Shown: positions 8,522 to 18,032, counted from the stretch's first letter. The stretch: DNA of 64,000 nucleotides from Nocardia flavorosea NBRC 108225 (GCF_001613385.1 NZ_BDCG01000012.1:186001-250000); one strand, 5' to 3'. Translations and numbers: made by a program. Notes: generated from the letters alone by a model not told the origin.

Positions 8522-9513
8522 CGGCCACCGATTTCCTCGTCACCACCCCGCTGCCCGATCCCGGTATGCGGTTGCTCGAGGCGGCCGGAACAGTGACGGT
8601 TGCCGAAAACGGGCTGACCCATACCGAATTGGCGGACGCGTGCGCCTCGGGCGACCACCGGGTGGTGGTGGCGCAATTGCGCGACGAGTTCGACGCGACC
8701 CTCCTGGACGGCGCGAAGATCACCGGAATCAGCAATTTCGCGGTGGGCTACAACAATATCGATATCGCCGCGGCGACGGCGAACGCCATCGTCGTCGGCA
8801 ACACTCCGGGGGTTCTCACCGATGCCACCGCGGATATCGCCGTCCTGCTGATGCTGGCTGTCGCGCGGCGGTGCGTCGAAGCCGATACGTTCGTCCGTGC
8901 CGGGAAATTCCACGGCTGGGAACCGGAATTGCTCCTGGGCCACGATGTCAGCGGAAAGACGCTGGGACTGGCCGGTTTCGGCCGGATCGCCCGCGCCACC
9001 GCCCGGCGTGCCCTCGCCTTCGGGATGACGGTCGCGTTCTGCCCGCGGCCCCCGGGTGATCGCCCGGTGAGCGAGGAGGAACTGGGTGAATTCGCCGGCA
9101 AGGTACGACATATGTCCTGGCCGGAACTCGTCGACACCAGCGACTACCTCTCGGTGCACGTACCGCTGAACGACCAGACCCACCACCTCGTGGACGCCGG
9201 CGTTCTGAATGCGATGAAACCGTCGGCGATCCTGATCAACACCGCCCGTGGACCGATCGTCGACGAGCAGGCGCTGGTCGCGGCGCTGCGAGACGGGACC
9301 ATCGCGGGCGCGGGCCTCGATGTCTACGAGGACGAGCCACGCCTGGCACCCGGGCTGGCCGAACTGCCGAATACCGTCCTGCTCCCGCACGTCGGCAGTG
9401 CGACCGTGCCGGTGCGCTCCGAAATGGCCCGCCGCTGTGCGGAGAACGCGATCGCGATGGCGCGCGGGGAATTACCACCTTATCCGGTCAACCCGGAGGC
9501 ACTCGCCCGCTGA
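8518..9513 (+). CDS. D-2-hydroxyacid dehydrogenase (glyoxylate/hydroxypyruvate reductase type)
   Basis: 331 aa. The NAD-binding loop LAGFGRIARA lies near residue 151. The catalytic triad is visible as Arg244 in INTARGPIVDE, Glu273 in DVYEDEP and His291 in LLPHVGSAT. This is the standard D-isomer 2-hydroxyacid dehydrogenase arrangement. The product would reversibly reduce a 2-oxoacid such as glyoxylate or hydroxypyruvate. The start is GTG 8518, overlapping the lyase stop as GTGA. An upstream in-frame ATG inside the lyase (8506) is less likely. It is the second gene of a two-gene operon and is soluble. Confidence 0.88.
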   Translation: MTATDFLVTTPLPDPGMRLLEAAGTVTVAENGLTHTELADACASGDHRVVVAQLRDEFDATLLDGAKITGISNFAVGYNNIDIAAATANAIVVGNTPGVLTDATADIAVLLMLAVARRCVEADTFVRAGKFHGWEPELLLGHDVSGKTLGLAGFGRIARATARRALAFGMTVAFCPRPPGDRPVSEEELGEFAGKVRHMSWPELVDTSDYLSVHVPLNDQTHHLVDAGVLNAMKPSAILINTARGPIVDEQALVAALRDGTIAGAGLDVYEDEPRLAPGLAELPNTVLLPHVGSATVPVRSEMARRCAENAIAMARGELPPYPVNPEALAR

Positions 9514-9870
9514 GAACGGCGACTGCACGTGGTCGGGCCGCCCGCGCGGCATCGGAACGGTTCGGGCGCCATCATGGTCCGAAGCCGGGAAGGCAGCTCC
9601 GCGCCCGGCTTGCCGCCGTAGGAGCGGTACGAGGAGTACCGCCCGGGACGTCGACGCCCCGCGATACCGGCTCCTGTCACGACGGGGGCCGGCCTGCCGG
9701 ATGCAGCGGACAGGGATCGCCCCCGCCGGGCAAACACGGCAAGTGCGCCGCTCGTGGCGTGCGCACCCGGCGGTGGGTGCTGCGGCAACGCGACTCGCGT
9801 CCTCCGGGGAAGGCGGCGCACAGTGGCCCGTGCGAGCACCTGCCGTCGGTCCGCGGCTCACACCGGGATC
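9514..9870. other. Intergenic stretch, no gene seen
   Basis: About 360 bp between the dehydrogenase and the IclR remnant. The only structure noticed is a small hairpin (GCGGTAC, 5-base loop, GTACCGC) at 9624-9642. Open frames here have no recognisable motif or ribosome site. Confidence 0.6.
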
Positions 9871-10627
9871 CGGCCCCAGAGTGCGAGGGATCTGCTCGGC
9901 GTAGCCGACGAGCAGATCCACCCACTCCTCGCACCGTTCGCGCGGCATCCGGATCGCCGGACCGCTGACCGTCAACGCCGCCACCACCTTCCGGACGCTC
10001 GAAAATCGGCGCCGGCTCCGATGCCGAATCCTCCCGCTCACCGGCGCTGATCGCGTAGCCGTCGGCCTTCCCCTGTGCGATGAGAGTGCGGAGTTCCGCG
10101 GGGCTGGTGACCGTACCTTCGGTGAGTGGTTCCAGAGGTGCGGACAACACCTGCTCGGCGAGGTCGGGATTCCAGGCCGGCAGGATCCGGCCCGCCGATC
10201 CGGCGTAGCGCGGAATGATCCTTCCGACGTACATGTCCCAACGGAGCACGTGCCGGGTCTCGGCGATCGCGACGCAGACCCGGAAACCGTGTTCGGCCCG
10301 GAAAACACAGGCGGTCTCCCCGGTCTCGTCGCGGATCTCACGCAGGCCGGGTCGGCGATCGACAGCAGATCCAGCCCTTTCACCGCCGTCGCCGCCCAAT
10401 AAATCATCCGCAGGCCGATCCGGACCTGGTCACCCGCGCGATCGCGCGGCCCTGCGCGACCATATTCGTCACCAGCCGCTGCACCGTGGAGGTGGGAAAC
10501 CCGGTGGCCTGCTGAATCTTCCCCAAGGTCGACGACGGCCGTGCCGGTCAGAAGGCATCGAGTATCCGGTGATCTTCACCAGCAGCAGCTGATGGTTGGC
10601 GGCCGCGCCGCCGTCATCCCTGGACAT
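9871..10627 (-). pseudogene. IclR family regulator, decayed by frameshifts
   Basis: Pieces of one IclR regulator lie in order on the minus strand but in different frames. The start is MSRDDGGAAANHQLLLVKI from ATG 10627. The winged-helix segment near 10445-10540 reads DLGKIQQATGFPTSTVQRLV. The linker reads YWAATAVKGLDLLSIADP. The effector domain around 10090-10340 includes LREIRDETGETACVF and GSAGRILPAW. The C-terminal helices VRKVVAALTVSGPAIR and EWVDLLVGYAEQI end near 9871. At least three frame changes separate these pieces. The gene is broken in this sequence. It may once have controlled the SDR/MFS genes at 10673-13045 or the hydroxyacid operon. Confidence 0.75.
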
Positions 10628-10672
10628 ACGCCGAATCTACGCCGCGGTCGCCCCGGGCCGATCCCGGCTTTT

Positions 10673-11500
10673 CTAGAGGGCGTTCCCGGCGTCGACGACG
10701 TGCGTGGTGCCGGTAATGTATTTCGCCGCATCGGATACCAGGAACAGCACCGTGTTCGTGATGTCCTCCGGCTCGAGGGCGGTCACCGGCAGCCGGTTCA
10801 TCGTCCCCGCCACCGCTTCGAAATCGGCGCGTTCCGGGTTCTCCAGATCCGGCCGGAACAACCGGTAGGTGGATTCGTTGTAGACCATATCGGTGCCCAC
10901 TGTGCCCGGGTGGACCGTATTGACCCGGATACTCTGCGGTGCCAACTCCTTGGCCAGCACCTTCATCAAACTCACCAATCCCGCTTTCGCGGCGGCGTAG
11001 TGCGCGATGTTCTCCTGGGCCACCATCGCAGCCACCGAACTGGTGATGACCACCGATCCACCGTGCCCGGATTCGACGATATGCGGTACCGACGCCTTCA
11101 GCGATTTCCAGACACCGGTCAGGTTGATATCGATCATCTCCTGCCAGGTGTCCTCGCTCATGCCCAGCGTCGGTGCGGGACTGGAGATACCGGCGTTGGC
11201 GACCACGATATCGAGGCGGCCGAGTGCCTTCACGCCTTCTTCGACGGCAGTGGTCAGGGCGGCGAGGTCGCGGACATCGGCGTCCCGGGCCAGGATCCGC
11301 CGCCCTTCGGCCTCCACCAGGCGAGCCGTTTCGGCCAAATCCTCGGCCGTGGCCAACGAGTAGGGCACACTCTTCGCCTCCGCCGTGGTGTCGACGGCGA
11401 TGATGTCGGCACCTTCCCGGGCGAACCGCACCGCGTGGCTTCTTCCCTGACCACGACCGGCCCCGGTGATGAACGCGACCTTGCCGTCCAGTGTCCCCAT
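10673..11500 (-). CDS. Mycofactocin-type SDR family oxidoreductase
   Basis: 275 aa. The Rossmann motif TGAGRGQG is near residue 13, NAGIS near 100 and a catalytic Ser/Tyr/Lys set occurs as ITSSVAAM with YAAAK. The opening LDGKVAFITGAGRGQGRSHA and the inserted segment after the second strand (VDTTAEAKSVPYSLATAEDL) match the SDR subfamily linked to mycofactocin, whose NAD is held non-exchangeably. The substrate is unknown. The preferred start is ATG 11500 (MGTLDGK) because GGAGACGG sits upstream. GTG 11515 adds five residues. The MFS exporter lies upstream on the same strand. Confidence 0.85.
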   Translation of the reverse strand: MGTLDGKVAFITGAGRGQGRSHAVRFAREGADIIAVDTTAEAKSVPYSLATAEDLAETARLVEAEGRRILARDADVRDLAALTTAVEEGVKALGRLDIVVANAGISSPAPTLGMSEDTWQEMIDINLTGVWKSLKASVPHIVESGHGGSVVITSSVAAMVAQENIAHYAAAKAGLVSLMKVLAKELAPQSIRVNTVHPGTVGTDMVYNESTYRLFRPDLENPERADFEAVAGTMNRLPVTALEPEDITNTVLFLVSDAAKYITGTTHVVDAGNAL

Positions 11501-11581
11501 GACCGTCTCCGTCACTGTCGATCCGGCTGTTGCCGAAAGAATATGACGCGCAGTGCCGAAATTGTGCCCGAATGGGGACGA

Positions 11582-13045
11582 TCAGGCCTCGACCAACTCC
11601 GCCTCGGCCTTTTCGTCCATATCGTTCTCGTCCGGTGCACTGGATCGGTTCGGCAACAGGACCGCCATGACGATCACGATCAACGACAGTGCCGCCGACA
11701 CCGCGAACGCCCACTGCATCCCGCCCAGTTGTGCGGTCACCGCATCGGCACCGCCGTCCTCCAGCGTGCCCGCCCGGGTCGCCATCACGGTCACCACCAA
11801 GGCGGTCCCCAGAGCGGCGGCGACCTGCTGAAGGGTGCCCAGCATCGAGCTGCCGTGCGAGTAGAGATCCTCCGGCAGCGCGCCCAGCGCGAGGGTGAAC
11901 ACCGGGGTGAAGGCCGCGGCCAGGCCGATCATGAGCAGGATGTGCAGGCCGAGCAATTGCCAGTACGGCGTACTGATCGAGATCTGCGTGAAGCCCGCGA
12001 GCGCGGCGGTGATCGCTACCGCTCCCGGAATCACCAGGATACGGCCACCGAAACGGTCGAACATCCGGCCGATCACCGGCCCCAGCAGGCCCATGGCGAG
12101 CCCGCCCGGCATCACCAGCAGACCGGTGAGCAGCGGCGACAGCTCGCGCAGGTTCTGCAGGTACAGCGGCAGCAACATCATCGAACCGAGCATCGCCAGG
12201 AACGCCACCGCCATGAGAACCAGCCCCTTGGCATAGGGCGCCGCCCGCAGCACCCGCAGATCCAGCAGCGGCGTCCCGGTGCGCTGCAACCACAGCTGAC
12301 GGGCCACGAACAAGCCGATGAGCACGATCCCGGCCCCGGTGATCAGCGCCGGAGTCGTCACACTGCCGGCCTCGAACTGGCTCAGCCCGTAGACCAGGCT
12401 GCCGAAACCGAGTGCCGCGAAGGCCACGCTGAACCAGTCGATCGAGCCGGTCTCCGGCTCGCCGACGTTCTCCAGACTGCGCAGGCCGAACCAGGTGACC
12501 ACCCCCGCGATCGGCAGCACCAGCAGGAACAGCCACCGCCACGACGCAACCTGCAGTACCAGACCCGAGATGACCGGGCCCATGGCCGGGGCCACCGAAA
12601 TCGCCAGGGTCACGTTGCCCATGACCCGGCCACGATCACGTTCCGGGACCACCGTCATCAGCGTGGTCATCAGCAGCGGCATCATCACCGCCGTACCGCC
12701 CGCCTGCACGATCCGCCCGACCAGCAGCACCGCGAACGACGGTGCGACCGCGGACAGCACCGTACCGGCGAGGAAGATCCCCATGGCCATGGCGTAGGCC
12801 CGCCGGGTCGTGACCCGCTGCAGGAACCAGCCGGTCACGGGGATGACGGCGGCCATGGTGAGCATGAAGGCGGTGGAGACCCACTGTGCCGCACGTTCGG
12901 TGACCTCGAGATCGTTCATCAGCCGCGGAATCGCGTTGATCATGATGGTCTCGTTCAGGATCACCACGAAGGTCGCGATCACCAGCAGCCGGATCACCGC
13001 CGGGGTTCCGCCGCCCGCCCGGCGAACAGATTTCAGTGCGGGCAT
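11582..13045 (-). CDS. MFS transporter, DHA2 (EmrB/QacA) type
   Basis: 487 aa with about 14 hydrophobic segments from residue 18 to about 470. It has the DHA2 motif-C-like segment SVAPAMGPVISG (antiporter signature) and GWFLQRVTTRRAYAMAMG between helices 2 and 3. The C-terminus is acidic and cytosolic. This layout is typical of drug/H+ antiporters such as EmrB and QacA. The substrate cannot be inferred. It lies 80 bp upstream of the SDR on the same strand, so the two may be co-transcribed. The start at ATG 13045 is followed by MPALKSVRRAG, a normal positively charged N-terminus. Confidence 0.9.
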   Translation of the reverse strand: MPALKSVRRAGGGTPAVIRLLVIATFVVILNETIMINAIPRLMNDLEVTERAAQWVSTAFMLTMAAVIPVTGWFLQRVTTRRAYAMAMGIFLAGTVLSAVAPSFAVLLVGRIVQAGGTAVMMPLLMTTLMTVVPERDRGRVMGNVTLAISVAPAMGPVISGLVLQVASWRWLFLLVLPIAGVVTWFGLRSLENVGEPETGSIDWFSVAFAALGFGSLVYGLSQFEAGSVTTPALITGAGIVLIGLFVARQLWLQRTGTPLLDLRVLRAAPYAKGLVLMAVAFLAMLGSMMLLPLYLQNLRELSPLLTGLLVMPGGLAMGLLGPVIGRMFDRFGGRILVIPGAVAITAALAGFTQISISTPYWQLLGLHILLMIGLAAAFTPVFTLALGALPEDLYSHGSSMLGTLQQVAAALGTALVVTVMATRAGTLEDGGADAVTAQLGGMQWAFAVSAALSLIVIVMAVLLPNRSSAPDENDMDEKAEAELVEA

Positions 13046-13600
13046 CGGCTACCTCCGGGGTTGTGAACGAACTGGTGCGTGGCTGGGTGGTCAGCGTCGA
13101 CCGGCCCGGGCCACATATGAAAGCAGACGGATACGACATGTCCGGCTCATCGGTGACGCGCCGATCTTTCCTGCGGCTACGCATGAGATCAATCGATTTT
13201 CGGGCACCGTCTATTCCCCGGAACCGCCGCAAATATCCCGTTTACCGCCGAGAACGGGCGATTCCGCGGGCCGGGCTTGCACACCGGACCGCTCTCGCTG
13301 TGAGCGAGGTCATGCCGGCAGTCGCGCGCTGCCGCCCGGCGCCGTGAATCGTTCACCGTCACGCAGCGCCCGGGCAGTGCGGGCCGCCCGCAGGAGCGGC
13401 CATACGGTTCCACCGAGCTGGTGGGCGGCCGAGACGCGGGTCGTCGATCGCGCCCCGAGCACTACCGGCCCGCCCTGCCGGAACCGGTACGCATCTCCGG
13501 CCCCGTCGGCCCCGCGCGTGGCCCGAACCTGGAACGGCACGAAGCACACTCCTGTATGACCACACGCACAGTTCGGGATCCGATACGCCGCACAGCGCGG
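13046..13600. other. Intergenic stretch, no gene seen
   Basis: About 555 bp between the MFS exporter and the orphan trpB, both on the minus strand. It should hold the MFS promoter (near 13046-13150) and the trpB 3-prime end. I see no convincing ORF, terminator or operator. Confidence 0.55.
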
Positions 13601-14842
13601 TCAGCCGAGTCCCAGCCGCTGCGAGGCGACCTCCAGGTCCTTGTCTCCACGGCCCGAAAGGCACAGCAGCACAATCGAATCCTCGGCCAGTTCGCCACGG
13701 TCGGCCATATCCAGGAGGTGGCCCACCGCATGGGCCGATTCGAGGGCCGCGATGATACCCTCGCTGTGTCCGAGTGTTTGCAGGGCGCGCAGGGCCAGCG
13801 CGTCGGTCGCGGCCGCGTACCGGATACGGCCGGTCTCCTTCAGATGGCTGAGTTCCGGTCCGACTCCCGGATAATCCAGTCCGGCGGCCACACTGTGCGT
13901 GACCGCGATCTGCCCGTCCTCGTCCTGTAGCAGGTAGCTGAAACTGCCGTCCATCTCGCCCGGTGAACCGGCGCTCAGCGATGCCGCATGCGCGCCGGAA
14001 CCGATACCGTGCCCGGCCGCCTCCACCCCGATCAGCCGGACCTGCGGGTCCGCGACAAAAGGATGGAACGTCCCGATGGCATTACTTCCGCCGCCCACAC
14101 ACGCGAGCACGATATCGGGCAACCGGCCCTCCGCGGCCAGAACCTGCGCCCGCGCTTCCACGCCGATGACGGTCTGGAAATCGCGCACTATCCGCGGATA
14201 GGGAGCGGGTCCGGCGACTGTTCCGAAGAGATAATGGGTGCTGTCCACATGCGCGACCCAGTCCCGAACGGATTCGCTGATCGCTTCCTTGAGCCGCCGG
14301 TTCCCCATTTCCGCGGCCCGTACCTCGGCCCCCAGTAGACGCATTCGCACCACATTGTGCCGCTGCCTGTCCATATCGTCGGCACCCATATATATCGTGC
14401 AGGCCATTTCGAGCATCGCGCATACCGTCGCCACCGCGACCCCGTGCTGCCCGGCACCGGTTTCGGCAACGATCCGGCGCTTGCCCATCCGCTTGGCCAG
14501 CAATCCTTGCCCGAGCGCATTGTTGATCTTGTGCGACCCGGTGTGCGCCGCATCCTCGTGTTTGAGATAGACCGTCACCCCCGGCACCCCGAGCTGCGCC
14601 GCGAAACGCGGCACCTGGTGCAGCAGGGTCGGCCGCCCGATCCGGGTGCGCATCAGCTCCGCCAGCTCACCGGCGAACACCTCGTCGGCACGGGCCTGCT
14701 CGTACGCGCTGTCCAGTTCTATCAGGGCGGCCATGAGCCCTTCGGGAACATACCGGCCGCCGAATCGCCCGAACCGGCCCCGCTCATCGGGCAGCCCCTC
14801 CTGGTAATCAGGACTCTGATCCAACCCGTGATCGATGACCAT
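13601..14842 (-). CDS. trpB: Tryptophan synthase beta chain (orphan copy)
   Basis: 413 aa, full TrpB length. GRFGRFGGRYVPEGLM opens the fold. The PLP Lys is K105 in HTGSHKINNALGQ. ETGAGQHGVA and the phosphate-binding loop CVGGGSNAIG follow. It makes L-tryptophan from indole (delivered by TrpA) and serine. The close match to the TrpB1 pattern (AETGAGQHG) argues for a true beta chain and not TrpB2. No trpA, trpC or other trp gene is nearby, so this is a stand-alone copy, perhaps for indole salvage or a specialised metabolite. No Trp-codon leader peptide was found upstream. Confidence 0.92.
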   Translation of the reverse strand: MVIDHGLDQSPDYQEGLPDERGRFGRFGGRYVPEGLMAALIELDSAYEQARADEVFAGELAELMRTRIGRPTLLHQVPRFAAQLGVPGVTVYLKHEDAAHTGSHKINNALGQGLLAKRMGKRRIVAETGAGQHGVAVATVCAMLEMACTIYMGADDMDRQRHNVVRMRLLGAEVRAAEMGNRRLKEAISESVRDWVAHVDSTHYLFGTVAGPAPYPRIVRDFQTVIGVEARAQVLAAEGRLPDIVLACVGGGSNAIGTFHPFVADPQVRLIGVEAAGHGIGSGAHAASLSAGSPGEMDGSFSYLLQDEDGQIAVTHSVAAGLDYPGVGPELSHLKETGRIRYAAATDALALRALQTLGHSEGIIAALESAHAVGHLLDMADRGELAEDSIVLLCLSGRGDKDLEVASQRLGLG

Positions 14843-15109
14843 CCAGCACCCGCATTCTCTGATTCCTGATTACCGAGAGAGATTCTGTGCGGCCGGCGCA
14901 AACACCGGATCTCCTCCTGGCAACGGATCCGTCAACAGTAGAAAAGGTGTTGGCAGTGCCGATTCCCGCCGCGGGGAAGAAAAGCGGTACGGCATTCACG
15001 CCTTGCGGCCCGTTCGGGTGCTGTTCGCACTGGAGGATGCAGGCCGGCGGCCGGGCGGGTTATCTGGGCACTCCCCTTACCGTCCCACCGACGCGATCCC
15101 TATTGTAGG
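14843..15109. other. Divergent intergenic region between trpB and the dehydrogenase operon
   Basis: This interval should contain the trpB promoter on one strand and the aldehyde dehydrogenase promoter on the other. CTGATTACC occurs at about 14866 and its complement GGTAATCAG at about 14802, which might be a control element. No leader ORF with Trp codons is present. Confidence 0.4.
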
Positions 15110-15121
15110 ATTGTCGACAAT
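15110..15121. promoter_or_regulatory. Perfect 12-bp palindrome, likely GntR/FadR-type operator
   Basis: ATTGTCGACAAT is perfectly self-complementary and lies 45 bp upstream of the chosen start of the semialdehyde dehydrogenase. TTGTCGACAA-like sites are typical of FCD-type GntR regulators. No such regulator gene is in the window, so the binding protein would be encoded elsewhere. Confidence 0.55.
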
Positions 15122-15165
15122 TCAGCCCAGATATGACCGTGCGCCGACAAGGAGGAGCCGTCGCC

Positions 15166-16638
15166 GTGCTCACCGAAGAGACACTCACCGACGCCGAACG
15201 CACCGCCGTGCAGTCCGTACCCGACGGGCTCTTCATCGGGGGCCGATGGCGTCCGGCCGCGGCCGTCATGCCGGTGATCGATCCGGCCACGGGGCGACAG
15301 CTGCGTACGGTCGCCGACGCCACGCCCGAGGAGGGGATGTCCGCGCTCGACGCCGCGACGGCAGCGCAGGCGCCGTGGGCACGGACCCCCGCTCGCGAGC
15401 GCAGCGATATCCTGATGCGCGCCCATCGCCTACTCCTCGACGACGCCGATCGGCTGGCCCTGATCGCTACCCTCGAAATGGGAAAACCTCTCGCGGAGGC
15501 CCGCGGCGAAATCACTTACGCCGCCGAGTTCTTCCGGTGGTTCGCCGAGGAAGCCGTCCGGCTCGACGGCGGATATATGCCCGCACCCGGCGGGGGCTCT
15601 CGATTCCTGGTCACCAAACAGCCCGTCGGACCGAGTCTGCTCATCACACCGTGGAACTTCCCGATGGCCATGGGCGCCCGCAAGATCGGCCCGGCGCTCG
15701 CGGCCGGCTGCACCTGTGTCGTGAAACCCGCTGAGCAGACACCGCTGTGCACACTGGCCCTCGCCGAGATCCTGCACAGGGCCGGGGTGCCCGCGGGCGT
15801 GGTGAACGTCGTGACGACCTCGGACCCCGGCCCGCTGATGGCACCCCTGATCCTCGATCCCCGGTCCCGCAAACTCTCCTTCACCGGATCGACGGCGGTG
15901 GGCAAAACCCTGCTGGAGCAGTGCGCACGCACCGTGATGCGCACCTCCATGGAACTGGGCGGCAACGCTCCCTTCCTGGTGTTCGACGACGCCGATCTGG
16001 ACGCCGCCGTCGACGGCGCGCTGGCCGCGAAAATGCGGAATATCGGGCAGGCGTGTACGGCGGCGAACCGTTTCTTCGTCCACCGGCACGTGGCAGGCGA
16101 TTTCGCCGAGCGGCTCACGGCCCGGATGGCACAGCTGCCGCTGGGGCCCGGCACCGAACCCGGCGTCGTCGTCGGGCCACTGATCGACGCCGACGCCGTG
16201 GCAAAGGTGACCGAACTGGTGGCCGACGCCCGCGCCCGGGGGGCACGGGTCCTGCTCGGCGGCGAGCCACTCGACGGCCCCGGCAACTTCTATCCGGCAA
16301 CGGTGCTCACCGATGTGCCCGACGACGCACTGATCTGCCATACCGAAGTCTTCGGCCCGGTGGCCTGCCTGAGCACCTTCGACACCGAAGACGAGGCGCT
16401 CGACCGCGCCAACGACACCCCGTACGGCCTGGTCGGCTACGTCTACACCGAAAATCTGCGGCGCGGTCTGCGCGTCAGCGAGGCACTCGACACCGGAATG
16501 GTCGGCCTGAACCAGGGCGTGGTGTCCAATCCGGCCGCCCCGTTCGGCGGGGTGAAAGAATCGGGCCTCGGTCGTGAAGGCGGCCTGGTCGGTATCGACG
16601 AATTCCTCGAAATCAAATACATCGGAGTGCCCCTGTGA
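15166..16638 (+). CDS. NAD(P)-dependent succinate-semialdehyde-type dehydrogenase
   Basis: 490 aa aldehyde dehydrogenase. Numbered from GTG 15166, the fold shows PWNFP with Asn164, the general base Glu263 in SMELGGN and the nucleophile Cys297 in GQACTAANRF. It also has GSTAVGK and the C-terminal PFGGVKESGLGREGG. The closest named group is the GabD-like succinate-semialdehyde dehydrogenases, but related hydroxyacid semialdehydes are possible. GTG 15166 is preferred because AAGGAGG ends 10 bases upstream. An upstream ATG (15133) adds 11 residues before that site. The stop overlaps the tartrate-type dehydrogenase start by 4 bp, and the palindrome at 15110 is upstream. Confidence 0.87.
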   Translation: MLTEETLTDAERTAVQSVPDGLFIGGRWRPAAAVMPVIDPATGRQLRTVADATPEEGMSALDAATAAQAPWARTPARERSDILMRAHRLLLDDADRLALIATLEMGKPLAEARGEITYAAEFFRWFAEEAVRLDGGYMPAPGGGSRFLVTKQPVGPSLLITPWNFPMAMGARKIGPALAAGCTCVVKPAEQTPLCTLALAEILHRAGVPAGVVNVVTTSDPGPLMAPLILDPRSRKLSFTGSTAVGKTLLEQCARTVMRTSMELGGNAPFLVFDDADLDAAVDGALAAKMRNIGQACTAANRFFVHRHVAGDFAERLTARMAQLPLGPGTEPGVVVGPLIDADAVAKVTELVADARARGARVLLGGEPLDGPGNFYPATVLTDVPDDALICHTEVFGPVACLSTFDTEDEALDRANDTPYGLVGYVYTENLRRGLRVSEALDTGMVGLNQGVVSNPAAPFGGVKESGLGREGGLVGIDEFLEIKYIGVPL

Positions 16639-17699
16639 GTTCCTATCGGATCGCGACCATTCCCGGCGACGGCATCGGCGTCGATGTCACCGCCGAGGCA
16701 GTCAAGGTCATCGACCGGGTGCTGCCCGGTATCGAATGGACCGAATTCGACTGGTCCTGCGAGAACTATCTGCGGACGGGCGCGATGATGCCCGAAGACG
16801 GTCCGCGCACTCTCGCCGGATTCGACGCGATCCTGCTGGGCGCCGTCGGGTTTCCCGGCGTTCCGGACCATATCTCGCTGTGGGGGTTGCTGATCCCGTT
16901 GCGGCGCGCTTTCGGCCAGTACGTCAACCTGCGGCCCGTCCGATTGCTGCCCGGCACCGAATCGGCCCTCCGCGACCGCACCGCCGCGGATCTGGACCTG
17001 CTGATCGTGCGGGAGAACTCCGAAGGCGAGTACTCCGAGATCGGCGGTAAGCACAACCCGGGCCGCCCCGAGGAATTCGTCCTGCAGGAATCGGTGTTCA
17101 CCCGCGCCGGCTGCGAACGGATCATCCGCTACGCCTTCGAGCGGGCGAGCGAGCGCACGGGCCGGTTGTGCTCGGCGACGAAATCGAACGGCCTGATCCA
17201 TTCCATGCCGTACTGGGACGAGATCTTCGACCGGATCGCCGCCGACTATCCGGCCGTGCAGACCCGGCAGATGCACGTGGACGCACTGGCCGCGGAAATC
17301 GTGCTGCACCCCGACCGGCTGGACGTGATCGTCGGCTCGAACCTGTTCGGTGACATCCTCTCCGATCTGGCCGCCGCCGTCACCGGCGGGCTTGGCCTGG
17401 CGCCCTCCGGCAACATCAACCCCGCCCGCGACGCTCCCTCCATGTTCGAGGCGGTGCACGGAAGCGCCCCGGATATCGCCGGGCAGGGTATCGCCAACCC
17501 GGTCGCGCAGATCCTCGCGGCCGCCATGCTGCTCGACCACCTCGGCGAGCACACCGCAGCCGCGGCCGTGGACCGGGCCGTCACCGAGGTCCTCGGCAAC
17601 GGTGGCCCGCGCACACCCGATCTGGGCGGCACCGCCACCACCACCGAGGTCGGCACCGCCATTGCCGACCGGGCATCGGCGCTGCTCCCGGCCGGCTGA
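16635..17699 (+). CDS. Tartrate/D-malate dehydrogenase family enzyme
   Basis: 354 aa, isocitrate/isopropylmalate dehydrogenase fold. IPGDGIG opens the protein and SLWGLLIPLRR with QYVNLRPVRLLPG is characteristic of the tartrate dehydrogenase/D-malate dehydrogenase subgroup. VRENSEGEY, the catalytic Lys in SATKSNGL, DALAAEIV, SNLFGDILSD (metal Asp residues) and EAVHGSAPDIAGQG complete the set. It would oxidise a 2-hydroxy-dicarboxylate with NAD and may decarboxylate it. The start is GTG 16635, overlapping the previous stop as GTGA, so it is translationally coupled to the semialdehyde dehydrogenase. Together they suggest hydroxy-dicarboxylate catabolism, which is inferred. Confidence 0.87.
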   Translation: MSSYRIATIPGDGIGVDVTAEAVKVIDRVLPGIEWTEFDWSCENYLRTGAMMPEDGPRTLAGFDAILLGAVGFPGVPDHISLWGLLIPLRRAFGQYVNLRPVRLLPGTESALRDRTAADLDLLIVRENSEGEYSEIGGKHNPGRPEEFVLQESVFTRAGCERIIRYAFERASERTGRLCSATKSNGLIHSMPYWDEIFDRIAADYPAVQTRQMHVDALAAEIVLHPDRLDVIVGSNLFGDILSDLAAAVTGGLGLAPSGNINPARDAPSMFEAVHGSAPDIAGQGIANPVAQILAAAMLLDHLGEHTAAAAVDRAVTEVLGNGGPRTPDLGGTATTTEVGTAIADRASALLPAG

Positions 17700-17756
17700 C
17701 GCAGCGGATCGGGCGAACGCGCCGGTCGGCGAACAATACGGTCCCGGTCCCCGGAT

Positions 17757-17786
17757 GGTGCCGCATGGTGTTTCCCATGCGGCACC
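17757..17786 (+). terminator. Strong hairpin downstream of the tartrate dehydrogenase gene
   Basis: A perfect 12-bp stem, GGTGCCGCATGG (17757-17768) and CCATGCGGCACC (17775-17786), with a 6-base loop, begins 57 bp after the stop codon. It has no T-tract, as is common for high-GC actinobacterial terminators. It probably ends the operon. Confidence 0.6.
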
Positions 17787-18032
17787 GCACGGTCGGGCCT
17801 TCGGTCGACGACCACATCGGTGTTCGGCGGGCTCGTGTTCGGCCGCATCATGTGCCGAGAGCCGCGATATGAAAAGGGTCCGAGCAGCTGGGCACAGCTC
17901 ACTGCCACGAGCTCTCGGCAGCATCGAGGTGGTGTGTGCCGAAACCACCGCCACTCGCGGCTCACCCCGACCGTCGCCTGCCGGAAGCCTTCCGCGGTGC
18001 GGTGAATCGGGGCCCGCGCGGTAGGCGGGCCG
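17787..18032. other. Intergenic stretch, no gene seen
   Basis: Together with 17700-17756 and 18058-18234 this forms a 535-bp gap between the dehydrogenase operon and glycerate kinase. I see no convincing gene here. A 52-codon frame at 18080-18238 ends by overlapping the kinase start, but it has no ribosome site or motif. Confidence 0.5.

Noticed and set aside
14843..15109. Tryptophan attenuator before trpB
   Set aside because: No leader ORF with Trp codons and no terminator/antiterminator pair was seen.
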